Assembly (NCBI RefSeq): GCF_021043395.1
Contig: NZ_JAJNKE010000023.1
Location: 1 to 42,013, forward strand
Length of the DNA stretch: 42,013 bases
From: Clostridium guangxiense
Lineage (GTDB): Bacteria; Bacillota; Clostridia; Clostridiales; Clostridiaceae
Reading direction: 5' to 3'
The first letter of the stretch is position 1. Every line of letters begins with the position of its first letter. Shown piece after piece: positions 1 to 7,936 of this stretch. The notes beneath the pieces are model-generated. The model was not told the origin of the DNA. It did not search any database and saw nothing but the letters and a program-made list of their open reading frames with translations. The position numbers and the translations under genes are program-made.

Positions 1-1
1 T

Positions 2-82
2 TTACATTTTATAAGTAATGATCCTCAAAACAAAGATAATTGGGATAAACTTTTAAAAGTTGAAAATGATATAAATTTTTAA
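2..82 (+). CDS. C-terminal end of a gene entering from the left edge
   Basis: An open frame runs from base 2 to a TAA at 80-82 and gives 26 residues ending in DKLLKVENDINF. The tail is hydrophilic and ends 6 bp before the stop of the convergent gene on the other strand, as expected for a real convergent gene pair. Too little is visible to assign a family. The frame could be chance, because 80 bp is short in AT-rich DNA. Confidence 0.4.
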   Translation, partial: LHFISNDPQNKDNWDKLLKVENDINF

Positions 83-103
83 TATGTTTTATCGAGAAAC
101 ATA
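83..103. terminator. Weak hairpin between convergent gene ends
   Basis: TATGTTT (83-89) and AAACATA (97-103) form a 7-bp AT-rich stem with a 7-nt loop between two convergent stop codons. It has no GC-rich base and no clear T-run, so termination is only suggested by position. Confidence 0.2.
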
Positions 104-420
104 AACGTGAGCTTGATCTGTATCTTTTGAAAGGCTCAATGATACACTTGGTATTCCATGTATATCTATACTTATACCTCCAAAAGAAACTTGCTCATGT
201 AAATAATTACTGTATAAAATGAACCTATACCTTGTATAAGTGCCAGAAGTCCCGTTACTACAGACATAATTGTACCGTTTATCCTGGTACTGTAAGTATC
301 TTCAGTAACATAATAATAGGTATAACCATCAGATCCAGTAAAATGTTTTGAAGTTCCTAAAATACCAGCACACATAATAATAGATAAAGCTTTAGCCATA
401 ATGATTTTTGTTTTTTTCAT
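89..420 (-). pseudogene. Small exported protein, apparently frameshifted
   Basis: The ATG at 420 follows GAGAAG with an 8-nt gap and starts a typical signal sequence (MKKTKIIMAKALSIIMCAG). The mature part begins with a Tyr/Thr-rich stretch (DGYTYYYVTEDTY). In this frame the protein stops at 172 after a run that looks unlike an exported protein (LLALIQGIGSFYTVIIYMSK). The -1 frame, entered at the CCC run at 251-253 (GGG on the coding strand), continues with residues like those expected of a secreted beta-rich protein (TSGTYTRYRF, later SLSLSKDTDQAHVYVSR) to a TAA at 89-91. One extra G at this run would give a single protein of about 110 residues. This may be a true pseudogene or a base-call error. 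No family is recognised. The two-helix protein encoded just upstream may be its partner. Confidence 0.5.
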
Positions 421-461
421 AAATATCACTTCTCAACATATCTCGTGTACTTGCTTGTACA

Positions 462-680
462 CTACTTTTTTGATTTTGCTCTCGATAAAAGGTAGATATT
501 AAATAAAATACCTAAAATACTAATAGGCCCAGCTATAATAAAAATCAAATCATTTGTCTTCTTCCAGGCAATAACAGAAATTATTCCCATACATATCATT
601 ACAATCAATGAAATAAAAACAATTATATTAATAAGCTTGTTATTTAGACTTTCTTTGTTATTAAGATTTTTATTACTCAT
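462..680 (-). CDS. Small two-helix membrane protein
   Basis: A 72-residue protein with a hydrophilic Asn/Lys-rich N-terminus, two hydrophobic segments (about residues 17-38 and 44-65) and a basic end (SRAKSKK). AGAGG lies just upstream of the ATG. It is the first gene of a probable pair with the exported protein that follows on the same strand, about 40 bp away. Such pairs of a small membrane protein and a small secreted protein can be immunity/bacteriocin pairs, but nothing in either sequence proves this. Function unknown. Confidence 0.6.
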   Translation of the reverse strand: MSNKNLNNKESLNNKLINIIVFISLIVMICMGIISVIAWKKTNDLIFIIAGPISILGILFNIYLLSRAKSKK

Positions 681-787
681 AACATCCTCTTTTCACTAAT
701 GTTTGCAAGATCAAAAATATAAATTAATAATGTATTTTTCAACATTATTAATTATTTACTTTATTATACATTAAAGTCATATAAATA

Positions 788-831
788 AAAGCAGATAGCC
801 TCGTTTTTAAGCAAGACCATCTGCTTTTTTT
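788..831 (-). terminator. Strong terminator of cstA
   Basis: AAAGCAGAT (788-796) pairs with ATCTGCTTT (819-827). On the minus strand the inner part GTCTTG/CGAGGC extends the stem with G-U pairs. It lies just beyond the stop of cstA and is followed by T-rich sequence on both strands, so it may work in both directions. Confidence 0.75.
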
Positions 832-848
832 ATGAAAACTATGAATTT

Positions 849-2537
849 CTATGCATCCATTTTTTCAGCACTAATTTCCTCTTTACCTAAAAGCTTTTTA
901 AAGCAAGATAAAGTTACCATAATACCAAGTGCTGCAAGTAAAACAGCAAATATGAGCTGAAGCCCATCAGTTAAGAATACAAAATTTCCAGTTGATAATT
1001 TTTTTACAATACCAATGATTGCTTGAGCCAATGCTGTAAAGGTAACTGCAAGCATAATACACATTGGTCCCCAAAGCATGAAGCCTTTACGTCCAGTTGT
1101 TTTAAGAAATACTGACAAAGCTATTAAAACAAGCGCTGAAAGAAGCTGATTTGCTGATCCAAACAAAGGCCAAACGTTGTTGTATCCTCCAAATGAAAGA
1201 GCGAGTCCAATTGCAAGCGTAATAATAGTAGCAAAGTAGTTATTAGTCATTAACTTCTTAAAAGGTGACATTTTACTTCTATCAGTAGTATTATCTATGA
1301 AAAATTCCTGAAAGGACATACGACCAATACGTGCAACAGAATCCAATGTTGTTAATCCAAGCGCAGAAACAAACATGGTCATGACACATACAGCAATGTA
1401 CTTCGGAATACCTAAAATTCCAAGAAATCCAGCTATAGCAGACGCAAAGAGTGAAAATGGTGTTCCCTTTGGTATTTTCCCTCCTACAGCAAGCGAACCT
1501 ACTGCAACTAAAGCAATAACAGCAAGTAGAGATTCAACAAGCATTGCTCCAAATCCAATGCTTAACATATCCTTTTCATTTTGTACCTGCTTTGAAGAAG
1601 TTCCAGATGAAACTAAACTGTGAAAACCAGATACAGCTCCACAAGCAATAGTTACAAATAAAGTTGGAAAAAGCATTTTACCATTTACCACAAAACCATT
1701 AAATGGTGCAAGGTTCATAGATGGTCTAGCAACAGCCACCCCAAGTACAGCTCCAACAATCATTCCTATAAGTAAGAAAGAGCTTAAATAATCTCTTGGC
1801 TGCATTAAAAGCCACATAGGTGTTATAGAAGCAAGAAAAATATAAGCAAATACAATTACAAGCCAAAAATTTTTACTAAAATACAATGGGAAAGAAATAC
1901 CAACTGCTAACATTACTAATAAAAGAATAATACCCATAACAAATTCAAGCAGTTGACTTGGCTTTTTATAACGAACAAATAATCCAAATAATACTGCAAC
2001 TACAATAAATAACATTGATATTGATGCTGCGGCAGCATTAGGTGTATTTTTCACTCCATTTGCGCCAAAACCATTAAATGTACTAGTAACTATATCTGCA
2101 AAAGCTGCAATAACTAATGCTGAAAATATCCATGAAAATAATAAAAATAATTTTTTTCCAGTTCTGCCTATATACTGTTCTATAATGCATCCGATAGATT
2201 TTCCTTCATTCTTTACAGACGCATAAAGTGCTCCAAAATCATGAACGGCCCCAAAGAAAACGCCTCCAACAAGAATCCATAAAAGTACTGGTAACCATCC
2301 AAACATTGCTGCAATAATTGGTCCAGTTACAGGTCCTGCTCCTGCAATAGATGAGAATTGGTGAGCAAAAACTACTGCCTTAGGTGCTGGAATGTAATCT
2401 TCTCCATCTTCTTTTGCATAGGCAGGTGTTTTAGCTTTAGGATCAATTCCCCATTTGTTAGCAAGCCATTTACCATAGATAACGTATGCTCCTCCAAGAA
2501 CCACAATAGCGATTCCTATCATTAGAAGTCCACTCAT
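849..2537 (-). CDS. cstA: CstA-family peptide transporter (carbon starvation protein A)
   Basis: A 562-residue multi-pass membrane protein with the CstA signatures: an N-terminal helix followed by YGKWLANKWGID, then VVFAHQFSSIAGAGPVTGP, VHDFGALYASVKNEGKSIG and, late in the protein, a LFGSANQLLSALVLI segment. Known members (CstA, BtsT/YjiY) import peptides or pyruvate when carbon is scarce. The length is in the range of the shorter Gram-positive members. The ATG follows AAGGGGGATTTTATAA. It is transcribed alone and ends at a strong terminator. The 285-bp upstream spacer holds two inverted repeats that may be operators. Confidence 0.93.
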   Translation of the reverse strand: MSGLLMIGIAIVVLGGAYVIYGKWLANKWGIDPKAKTPAYAKEDGEDYIPAPKAVVFAHQFSSIAGAGPVTGPIIAAMFGWLPVLLWILVGGVFFGAVHDFGALYASVKNEGKSIGCIIEQYIGRTGKKLFLLFSWIFSALVIAAFADIVTSTFNGFGANGVKNTPNAAAASISMLFIVVAVLFGLFVRYKKPSQLLEFVMGIILLLVMLAVGISFPLYFSKNFWLVIVFAYIFLASITPMWLLMQPRDYLSSFLLIGMIVGAVLGVAVARPSMNLAPFNGFVVNGKMLFPTLFVTIACGAVSGFHSLVSSGTSSKQVQNEKDMLSIGFGAMLVESLLAVIALVAVGSLAVGGKIPKGTPFSLFASAIAGFLGILGIPKYIAVCVMTMFVSALGLTTLDSVARIGRMSFQEFFIDNTTDRSKMSPFKKLMTNNYFATIITLAIGLALSFGGYNNVWPLFGSANQLLSALVLIALSVFLKTTGRKGFMLWGPMCIMLAVTFTALAQAIIGIVKKLSTGNFVFLTDGLQLIFAVLLAALGIMVTLSCFKKLLGKEEISAEKMDA

Positions 2538-2822
2538 TTTATAAAATCCCCCTTTTTATTGTTGAATATCTTTGATAATAAAATTGAATTTTCCCCAATC
2601 AATTTAATATCTTTTACACTCACTTATTTCTATTATTACAATACTTTTACCCCTTTTATGGATTATTGTCTACGAGTTTATTTCATTATTAACAACTTGT
2701 TAATGTATGTTTGTGATTTTTACACATATACAAATTGTAACGTATACACTTGTTACATTGACAATGTTTTTCGCATACATAAAATCAGCGTATCAAAAAT
2801 ATTATTTATATAATCTCGACTC
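2538..2822. promoter_or_regulatory. Spacer upstream of cstA with two inverted repeats
   Basis: No gene is supported here. ATTAACAA-C-TTGTTAAT at 2688-2704 is a perfect 8-bp inverted repeat, and TGTAAC (2736-2741) pairs with GTTACA (2752-2757). Both sit 130-220 bp upstream of the cstA start and are candidate regulator sites. The regulator is not identified. Confidence 0.35.
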
Positions 2823-3709
2823 TTACATTTTTAAAACTTCAGCTAATCTATCTATGCCTTCTGTGATTTCACTTACACTAAGATGTCCATACCCTAAAAT
2901 TATTTCATTTTTGTGTTTGCCTTTTTCTAGCGTATTCCTTTTTCATTTTCCAAATATGTCTTTCAAGTTTTCCATCATCAAGGAATTTGGCAAGTACAAG
3001 CTGAGACATAGACTCCGTATGCACATCGGTATACATTTTAAGCTTTAAATATTTAGGTATTAATGCATCAGGAAGTATAATATAACCAAGCCTAAGGGAT
3101 GGAGCGAGGATCTTACTAAAAGAGCCTATATATATCACTCTATCAGGCTCCAATTCATAAAGAGAACTTACTGGCTGACCACCATAGCGAAATTCACTAT
3201 CATAATCGTCCTCGACAATATAACAATTTTTTTCTTCAGCAAACTTAACCAATTCTATTCTTCGTTGAATTGACAGAACACTTCCTAGCGGAAATTGATG
3301 AGACGGTGTCACATAAACAAATCCAACTTCGTTATTCGTATTGAGTTTATCTGTCCTCATCCCATTATTATCAACCTCAACAGAATTTATTGAATATCCG
3401 TATTTTGAAATGACATTTAAAAGTCCATAATGAATAGGATCTTCTAAAATATTTACTTCTTTTAAAATAAAGCTCTTTTGCCACAAAAGTACCTGCTCCA
3501 GCTCTACTTTCAATATATCCTTCTGCCATAAGTTCCTCGTATGCCTCTAATATAACGTTTCTAGAAACTTTTAAATCGTAAGAAAGTCTTATAGTTGATG
3601 GTAGTTTTTCCTCACCTTGAAGTTTCCCTTCCAATATCATGGTTTTAATTTGACTATAAACCTGCTTTATAAGCGATAACTCACTATTTTTATCAATAAT
3701 AATTTGCAT
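2823..3709 (-). pseudogene. Decayed MocR/PdxR-type regulator (GntR HTH plus aminotransferase-like domain)
   Basis: The N-terminal GntR winged helix is intact (KLPSTIRLSYDLKVSRNVI, then the wing GYIESRAGAGTFVAKE). The reading frame then breaks: the first frame ends at 3377, and aminotransferase-like sequence resumes in another frame from about 3460 (EDPIHYGLLNVISKYGYSIN), including the cofactor-lysine region GSFSKILAPSLRLGYI. The frame breaks again at 2905, after YARKRQTQK. The natural C-terminus (GYGHLSVSEITEGIDRLAEV) is found in another frame ending at 2823. Intact MocR proteins are about 450-480 residues; roughly 140 residues between HTH and aminotransferase domain and a block before the C-terminus are missing. 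The two out-of-frame deletions make it non-functional as a full protein, although a short HTH protein could still be made. Confidence 0.85.
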
Positions 3710-3728
3710 ACTTTTTCATCTCCAAACC

Positions 3729-3787
3729 AAAGTGGTACCATAATAAATCATAAAGATTGGAACTATATAAACCACTTTACATGTGGT
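3729..3787. promoter_or_regulatory. GTGGT half-sites in the MocR / B3-B4 divergent spacer
   Basis: AAAGTGGTACC (3729-3739), ACCACTTT (3771-3778) and GTGGTA (3783-3788) give three copies of a GTGGT half-site in both orientations, between the divergent regulator pseudogene and the downstream gene. MocR regulators typically bind repeated half-sites in such spacers, so this is probably the old operator. Confidence 0.5.
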
Positions 3788-3841
3788 AATATTATAAAAT
3801 AATAGCCATAATATTACAATAAAATTTAAGGAGTGAGACGA

Positions 3842-4510
3842 TTGTTAACAATATCAGAAAATTTAAAAGAGCTTTATCCAGATGCCAAATTTGGAATGCT
3901 TGTGATGAAGAACGTAAAAAATTTACATAGTGATCCAAAATTCAGTGAAGTTAAAGCTTCAATACAAAATGAATTATTGAATAAATATCCAAACTTTAAT
4001 AGAAAAGAATTTGTTAAAACTGAACCGATTTGCTTTTACAAAAATTATTATAAAAAATTTAAAAAGACCTACCCTGTTCAGCTTGAATTGGAATCAGTAG
4101 TCTTAAAAGGCAAATCCATACCAAACGTATCTACCTTAGTAGAGGCTATGTTCACAGCTGAATTAAAAAATTTGCTTTTAACTGCTGGACATGATCTTGA
4201 TAAAATAAATTTTCCTCTTAAACTCAGCTTGGCAGATGGTTCTGAGAGTTTTACTGGCATTTCCGGTAAAGATCAGTCTCTTGCTAAAAATGATATGATG
4301 CTTTCAGATAGGACTTCTGTTATATCAAGCATTTTAAATGGTCCTGATTACAGAACAAGAATCACAGCTGATACAAAAAATGCACTATTCTACACTTACA
4401 TACCATCTGGCATTAGTGATGATGCTATTTTCAAGCATCTAAAAGATATTAGTGACTATGTTTCTATATTTTCTCCTGATGCAAAAATTGATTTAATGGA
4501 AATATTTTAA
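3842..4510 (+). CDS. Solo B3/4-domain protein (phenylalanyl-tRNA synthetase beta-like editing domain)
   Basis: About 222 residues with the pattern of free-standing B3/4 domains: YPDAKFGMLVMKNV near the start, then a conserved middle (IPNVSTLVEAMFTAELKN, LTAGHDLDKI) and a late DYRTRITADTKNALFYTYIP. In PheRS the B3/4 domain removes mischarged tyrosine; solo proteins are thought to edit tRNA or bind amino-acid-like ligands. I chose the TTG at 3842 because AAGGAG lies 8 nt upstream; the GTG at 3833 overlaps that ribosome binding site. It is divergent from the decayed MocR gene, which was probably its regulator, and is followed by a strong terminator. Confidence 0.8.
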   Translation: MLTISENLKELYPDAKFGMLVMKNVKNLHSDPKFSEVKASIQNELLNKYPNFNRKEFVKTEPICFYKNYYKKFKKTYPVQLELESVVLKGKSIPNVSTLVEAMFTAELKNLLLTAGHDLDKINFPLKLSLADGSESFTGISGKDQSLAKNDMMLSDRTSVISSILNGPDYRTRITADTKNALFYTYIPSGISDDAIFKHLKDISDYVSIFSPDAKIDLMEIF

Positions 4511-4541
4511 TCAATATATAGATAAACAAGCTAAAAAGTTG

Positions 4542-4589
4542 AAATTGCTAATACCAAATTCATTCCCATAAATTTGGTATTAGCAATTT
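4542..4589 (+). terminator. Perfect 19-bp stem terminator
   Basis: The arm at 4542-4560 and its exact complement at 4571-4589 enclose a 10-nt loop; the T-rich end of the right arm acts as the tail. It lies 30 bp after the B3/4 gene. The sequence just before it (from about 4515) resembles the sequence at 15902-15950, which suggests a small dispersed repeat. Confidence 0.7.
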
Positions 4590-4702
4590 TAATCTTTAAG
4601 CTTATTTATCCATAGTCAATTAAGTTTACAAAATAGAACACTAAAAGAGAGGATTAAAAATTTATATAGTGCTAAACTTTTACTTAAAGAGGAGGTGCAA
4701 AA

Positions 4703-5563
4703 ATGAAATGGCTAAGACAATTAAGTCAGGTTATTGATTATATAGAAAAAAATTTAGATGGTAATATTTCTTACGATGAAGCTGCAAAAATTGCTTGTTT
4801 ATCAACTTATTATTTTCAAAGAATGTTTTCGTACATTACAGGCATTACCTTATCCGAATATATACGCAGAAGACGCATGACAAAAGCAGCTTTCGAATTG
4901 CAGACAACTAATAAAAAAGTAATGGATATAGCTTTAAAATATGGCTATGAATCACCAACTGCTTTTAACAGAGCATTTCAAAGTATTCATGGGGTTTCTC
5001 CAACGGCCGCACGTACGAAGGGAACCTTGTTAAATGCATATCCACCTATCAGTTTTTCAATTTCGATCATAGAAGGTGAAAATATGAACTATAGAATTGA
5101 AACAAAAAAGGCAATTAGAATTGTTGGAATTAAAACAGCTCTTAATGAAGATATGGAGGAAAACCAAAAAATTGCTCCTGTGTTTTGGAATAAAGTACTT
5201 AAAAATCCTTTGTTTTCTGATATCTGCAAACTTACAAATAAAGAGCCCAATGGTATCTTAGGCGTAACCGCCTATATAAATCCACAAAATATTTACTACT
5301 ACATTGCTGCTCCAACGGATAAACCTGTACCATCCGGCATGGTTCAATTTAAGATACCTGCCGCAACATGGGTGATATTTGAATGTAATGGTCACTTTAA
5401 GGAATCTATTCAAGCAATCTTTAAGCGCTTTCTCACAGAGTGGCTTCCTACTTCAGGCTATGAATATGCTGAGCTTCCAGATATAGAAGTTTATCCAATT
5501 AACACAGCTGGAGGGAAAAGTGGTCATGCAGAAGTCTGGATAGCTGTTAAAGCCCAAAATTAA
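4703..5563 (+). CDS. AraC-family regulator with GyrI-like effector domain
   Basis: 286 residues. The AraC DNA-binding domain comes first (about 1-105), with two helix-turn-helix units ([20 protein letters not shown] and [20 protein letters not shown]). A GyrI/BmrR-like small-molecule binding domain follows (about 125-286). Members of this fusion family sense drugs or other hydrophobic ligands and activate nearby efflux genes. An AGGAGGTG site precedes the ATG. The next gene is a second GyrI domain and then an ABC exporter, spaced closely enough for one transcript, so it probably controls its own operon. Confidence 0.9.
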   Translation: MKWLRQLSQVIDYIEKNLDGNISYDEAAKIACLSTYYFQRMFSYITGITLSEYIRRRRMTKAAFELQTTNKKVMDIALKYGYESPTAFNRAFQSIHGVSPTAARTKGTLLNAYPPISFSISIIEGENMNYRIETKKAIRIVGIKTALNEDMEENQKIAPVFWNKVLKNPLFSDICKLTNKEPNGILGVTAYINPQNIYYYIAAPTDKPVPSGMVQFKIPAATWVIFECNGHFKESIQAIFKRFLTEWLPTSGYEYAELPDIEVYPINTAGGKSGHAEVWIAVKAQN

Positions 5564-5580
5564 AGAAAGAAGTGAAAAAT

Positions 5581-6039
5581 ATGAATTATCAAATTGAAAT
5601 TAAAGATATTGAACCTATTAGAGTCGCATTTATGAAATACAAAGGAGTTGTCACTGAAGCAAATAAAGTATTTCCTAATGTGTTTAAATCTATTCGTGGC
5701 AAAGCAAACGGAGCCCCATTTTTCTGCTACTATGTGATGGACCCAAAATCAAAAATCGGCGAACTAGAACTGTGTGTTCCTACTCTCGAAACACCAAATG
5801 ATAATGGCATTACAGTAAAGGAAACACCTAGAATAAAAGCTATTTGTGTTACTCACATTGGACCTTATGAAACTATGAATTTAGCATATGACGCAATCAA
5901 TCACTATGCTCAACAAAATAGCCTAACTTTACAACCACCATTCAGAGAAGTTTATATAAAAGGACCTGGAATGTTTTTTAAAGGTAATCCAAATAAGTAC
6001 ATTACTGAAATTATATTTCCCATTAAAGAGGGGGTATAA
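5581..6039 (+). CDS. Free-standing GyrI-like small-molecule binding protein
   Basis: About 152 residues with the GyrI/AraC effector-binding fold pattern: an N-terminal strand [20 protein letters not shown], a middle strand FFCYYVMDP and the conserved end IYIKGPG-like motif ([18 protein letters not shown]). I prefer the ATG at 5581, with GAAG about 9 nt upstream; a GTG at 5572 is also possible. It lies 8-17 bp after the AraC/GyrI gene and 1 bp before the ABC ATPase gene, so translation is probably coupled. Role: binds or sequesters the ligand exported by the ABC pair; inferred from context. Confidence 0.8.
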   Translation: MNYQIEIKDIEPIRVAFMKYKGVVTEANKVFPNVFKSIRGKANGAPFFCYYVMDPKSKIGELELCVPTLETPNDNGITVKETPRIKAICVTHIGPYETMNLAYDAINHYAQQNSLTLQPPFREVYIKGPGMFFKGNPNKYITEIIFPIKEGV

Positions 6040-6040
6040 A

Positions 6041-6982
6041 ATGCTTGCAATAGAAATTAATAGTTTAGTTAAACAGTATAAAAATGGAGTTAAGGCCCTT
6101 GATAATTTAAGTTTAAAAGTAAAATGTGGAGAAATTTTTTCCTTGCTTGGACCAAATGGTGCGGGCAAATCTTCACTTATTAATATTCTTACCACCTTTT
6201 ATAAACCTACTTCTGGAAACGTAACTGTACTTGGTAAAGATTTATACAAAGAACCTGCTTGGGTCCGCACCCAAATTGCCTGTGTTGCACAGCGTGTTTC
6301 TATCGATGATCACTTGTCTCTTATGGAAAACATGATGTTTCAAAGCAGGCTCTACAAAGTAGACAATACCACAGCAAAAAAAAGAATAAGCACCTTCATT
6401 GATAGTTTTGGACTATCGCAATATTTGAAATACCCAGTTGCCTCCTATTCCGGTGGAGTGAAACGTCGACTAGACATTGCAATGAATATGGTATCCATGC
6501 CTAAAATACTTTTTTTAGATGAACCAACAGTTGGTATGGATATTATATCTCGAAAAACCATGTGGAAAACTATGCAAAAAATCAAAGAGGATTTTAAAAC
6601 TACTATTTTTCTAACCACCCACTATCTTGAAGAAGCAGATGTACTTAGCGATACAATTTGCATCATGAAGGAAGGACACGAATTGATCCAAGGAACCCCC
6701 GAAAGTCTTAAACAATATATAAAACAAAATATACTTCATATTGGTTTTTCTGATACACAAAAGGCCAAAGAATGTGCTAGTATACTTTCCAAAGCACACA
6801 TACTTCCATCAATAAACGTCCGTGAAAATTCAATTTTTTCAGATAGCGGAAACAATGGAAAGATTTTTGAGAATATTAACAAGTGGCTTCTAGAAAATAA
6901 TATTTATTTTAAATCAATTGAAATTATAGAACCCAGTCTTGAAGATGTGTTCTTGAAGTTAACTGGTATGGAAGGAAGGTAA
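6041..6982 (+). CDS. ABC exporter ATP-binding protein
   Basis: 313 residues. Walker A GPNGAGKSS (about 37-45), signature YSGGVKRR (about 136-143), Walker B ILFLDEPTVGMD (about 156-167) and a switch histidine in LTTHYLEEADVL. The C-terminal extension of about 90 residues is typical of DrrA/CcmA-type drug or polyketide exporters. It starts 1 bp after the GyrI gene stop and ends 4 bp before the permease start. It powers the permease encoded by the next gene. Substrate unknown, probably a toxic hydrophobic compound given the GyrI sensors. Confidence 0.92.
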   Translation: MLAIEINSLVKQYKNGVKALDNLSLKVKCGEIFSLLGPNGAGKSSLINILTTFYKPTSGNVTVLGKDLYKEPAWVRTQIACVAQRVSIDDHLSLMENMMFQSRLYKVDNTTAKKRISTFIDSFGLSQYLKYPVASYSGGVKRRLDIAMNMVSMPKILFLDEPTVGMDIISRKTMWKTMQKIKEDFKTTIFLTTHYLEEADVLSDTICIMKEGHELIQGTPESLKQYIKQNILHIGFSDTQKAKECASILSKAHILPSINVRENSIFSDSGNNGKIFENINKWLLENNIYFKSIEIIEPSLEDVFLKLTGMEGR

Positions 6983-6986
6983 TTAA

Positions 6987-7742
6987 ATGGATACAATGAA
7001 TATTTTATGGCGCAATATAAAGTGGCGCTTTCAAAACCCTATTTCAATCGCACTTACTATTATACAACCGCTTATTTGGTTAGTATTGTACAGTGCAATC
7101 GCAGGTCAATCTATGCAAAGCATATCACATGGCAACTATACTTCCTTTATGTTACCTGGTATTATGGTACTTGTTACACTTGCATGCTGCAGCAGCAGCG
7201 GTTATATCAATTTCATCATGAAGTCTAAAGGCAGTTTTTACAGAATACTCATAGCACCCGTAAAGCGAAGCTCCATTGTCCTAGGTCAAATGCTGGAATC
7301 CGTCTGTGTTTCCTTCATTGAAGTGGCAATTATGCTTATTCTGTCTATATTCTTATCCGTACACATTGCATCTGGATTTATTGGACTCTTATTAATGCTG
7401 CCCCTCATTTTCATTACAGCCTTTTTTATGTCTGGACTTTGTTATGCTATTAGCTTAAGTTTACCCAATGAAGTAATTTATGAAACAACCATGAATCTAA
7501 TCGTACTATCCATCTTCTTCGCCAGCACAGCATTGTTTCCAATGAACAATATATCCGGAGGTCTAAAAATCGCAGTAATGATAAACCCCTTCACACATAT
7601 TATAAACTGCCTGAGAAACCTAATTATAGGAACATCCATCGACTTAAAAAGTTTATTATTTGTGATTGGCCTATTTGCATTGCTTTGCTCAGTCAGATTT
7701 GCACTGGCACTTTGGAAACTCAAATCGCAAACAGCAAACTAA
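6987..7742 (+). CDS. ABC-2 type permease
   Basis: 251 residues with six predicted membrane segments and the ABC-2 layout: a short basic N-terminus (WRNIKWRFQNP), the first helix with PLIWLVLYSAIAG, and the conserved end region PFTHIINCLRNLIIG. GGAAGG lies upstream of the ATG. It is the last gene of the AraC-GyrI-GyrI-ABC operon; its TAA overlaps the antisense stop of a MerR-like remnant by 3 bp. Confidence 0.9.
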   Translation: MDTMNILWRNIKWRFQNPISIALTIIQPLIWLVLYSAIAGQSMQSISHGNYTSFMLPGIMVLVTLACCSSSGYINFIMKSKGSFYRILIAPVKRSSIVLGQMLESVCVSFIEVAIMLILSIFLSVHIASGFIGLLLMLPLIFITAFFMSGLCYAISLSLPNEVIYETTMNLIVLSIFFASTALFPMNNISGGLKIAVMINPFTHIINCLRNLIIGTSIDLKSLLFVIGLFALLCSVRFALALWKLKSQTAN

Positions 7743-7918
7743 TTTTTGCTAGCAATGTTAATAAATGATTTTAAAATTTCCTTTGAATAATTAAGATTTG
7801 AAATTTCACTATTAATCTTCTTTAACTGCTTTTTAAAACTACCGATGGCATACTCACTGTTTTTTTGTCCTTCACACATATCACCTACCGCTTTTTCTGT
7901 ATGATAAAGATTATAAAC
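7739..7918 (-). pseudogene. C-terminal remnant of a MerR-like regulator
   Basis: An open minus-strand frame gives 59 residues ending in SKEILKSFINIASKN, preceded by AVGDMCEGQKNSEYAIGSFK. It looks like the coiled, effector-side tail of a small MerR-family regulator. No HTH is present upstream: the frame runs up to the stop region of the diguanylate cyclase gene. An ATG at GDMCEG has no good ribosome binding site. I read it as a truncated gene left after a rearrangement; family assignment is tentative. Confidence 0.45.
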
Positions 7919-7936
7919 TCATACACGGCGTTGATG

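Noticed and set aside
2736-2757. A catabolite (cre) site upstream of cstA around TTGTAACGTATACA
   Set aside because: The spacing around the central CG lacks one base relative to the cre consensus; I keep it only as an unnamed inverted repeat.
2707-3048. A plus-strand frame opposite the end of the MocR pseudogene
   Set aside because: The residues are the antisense of recognisable aminotransferase-domain sequence, and there is no ribosome site.
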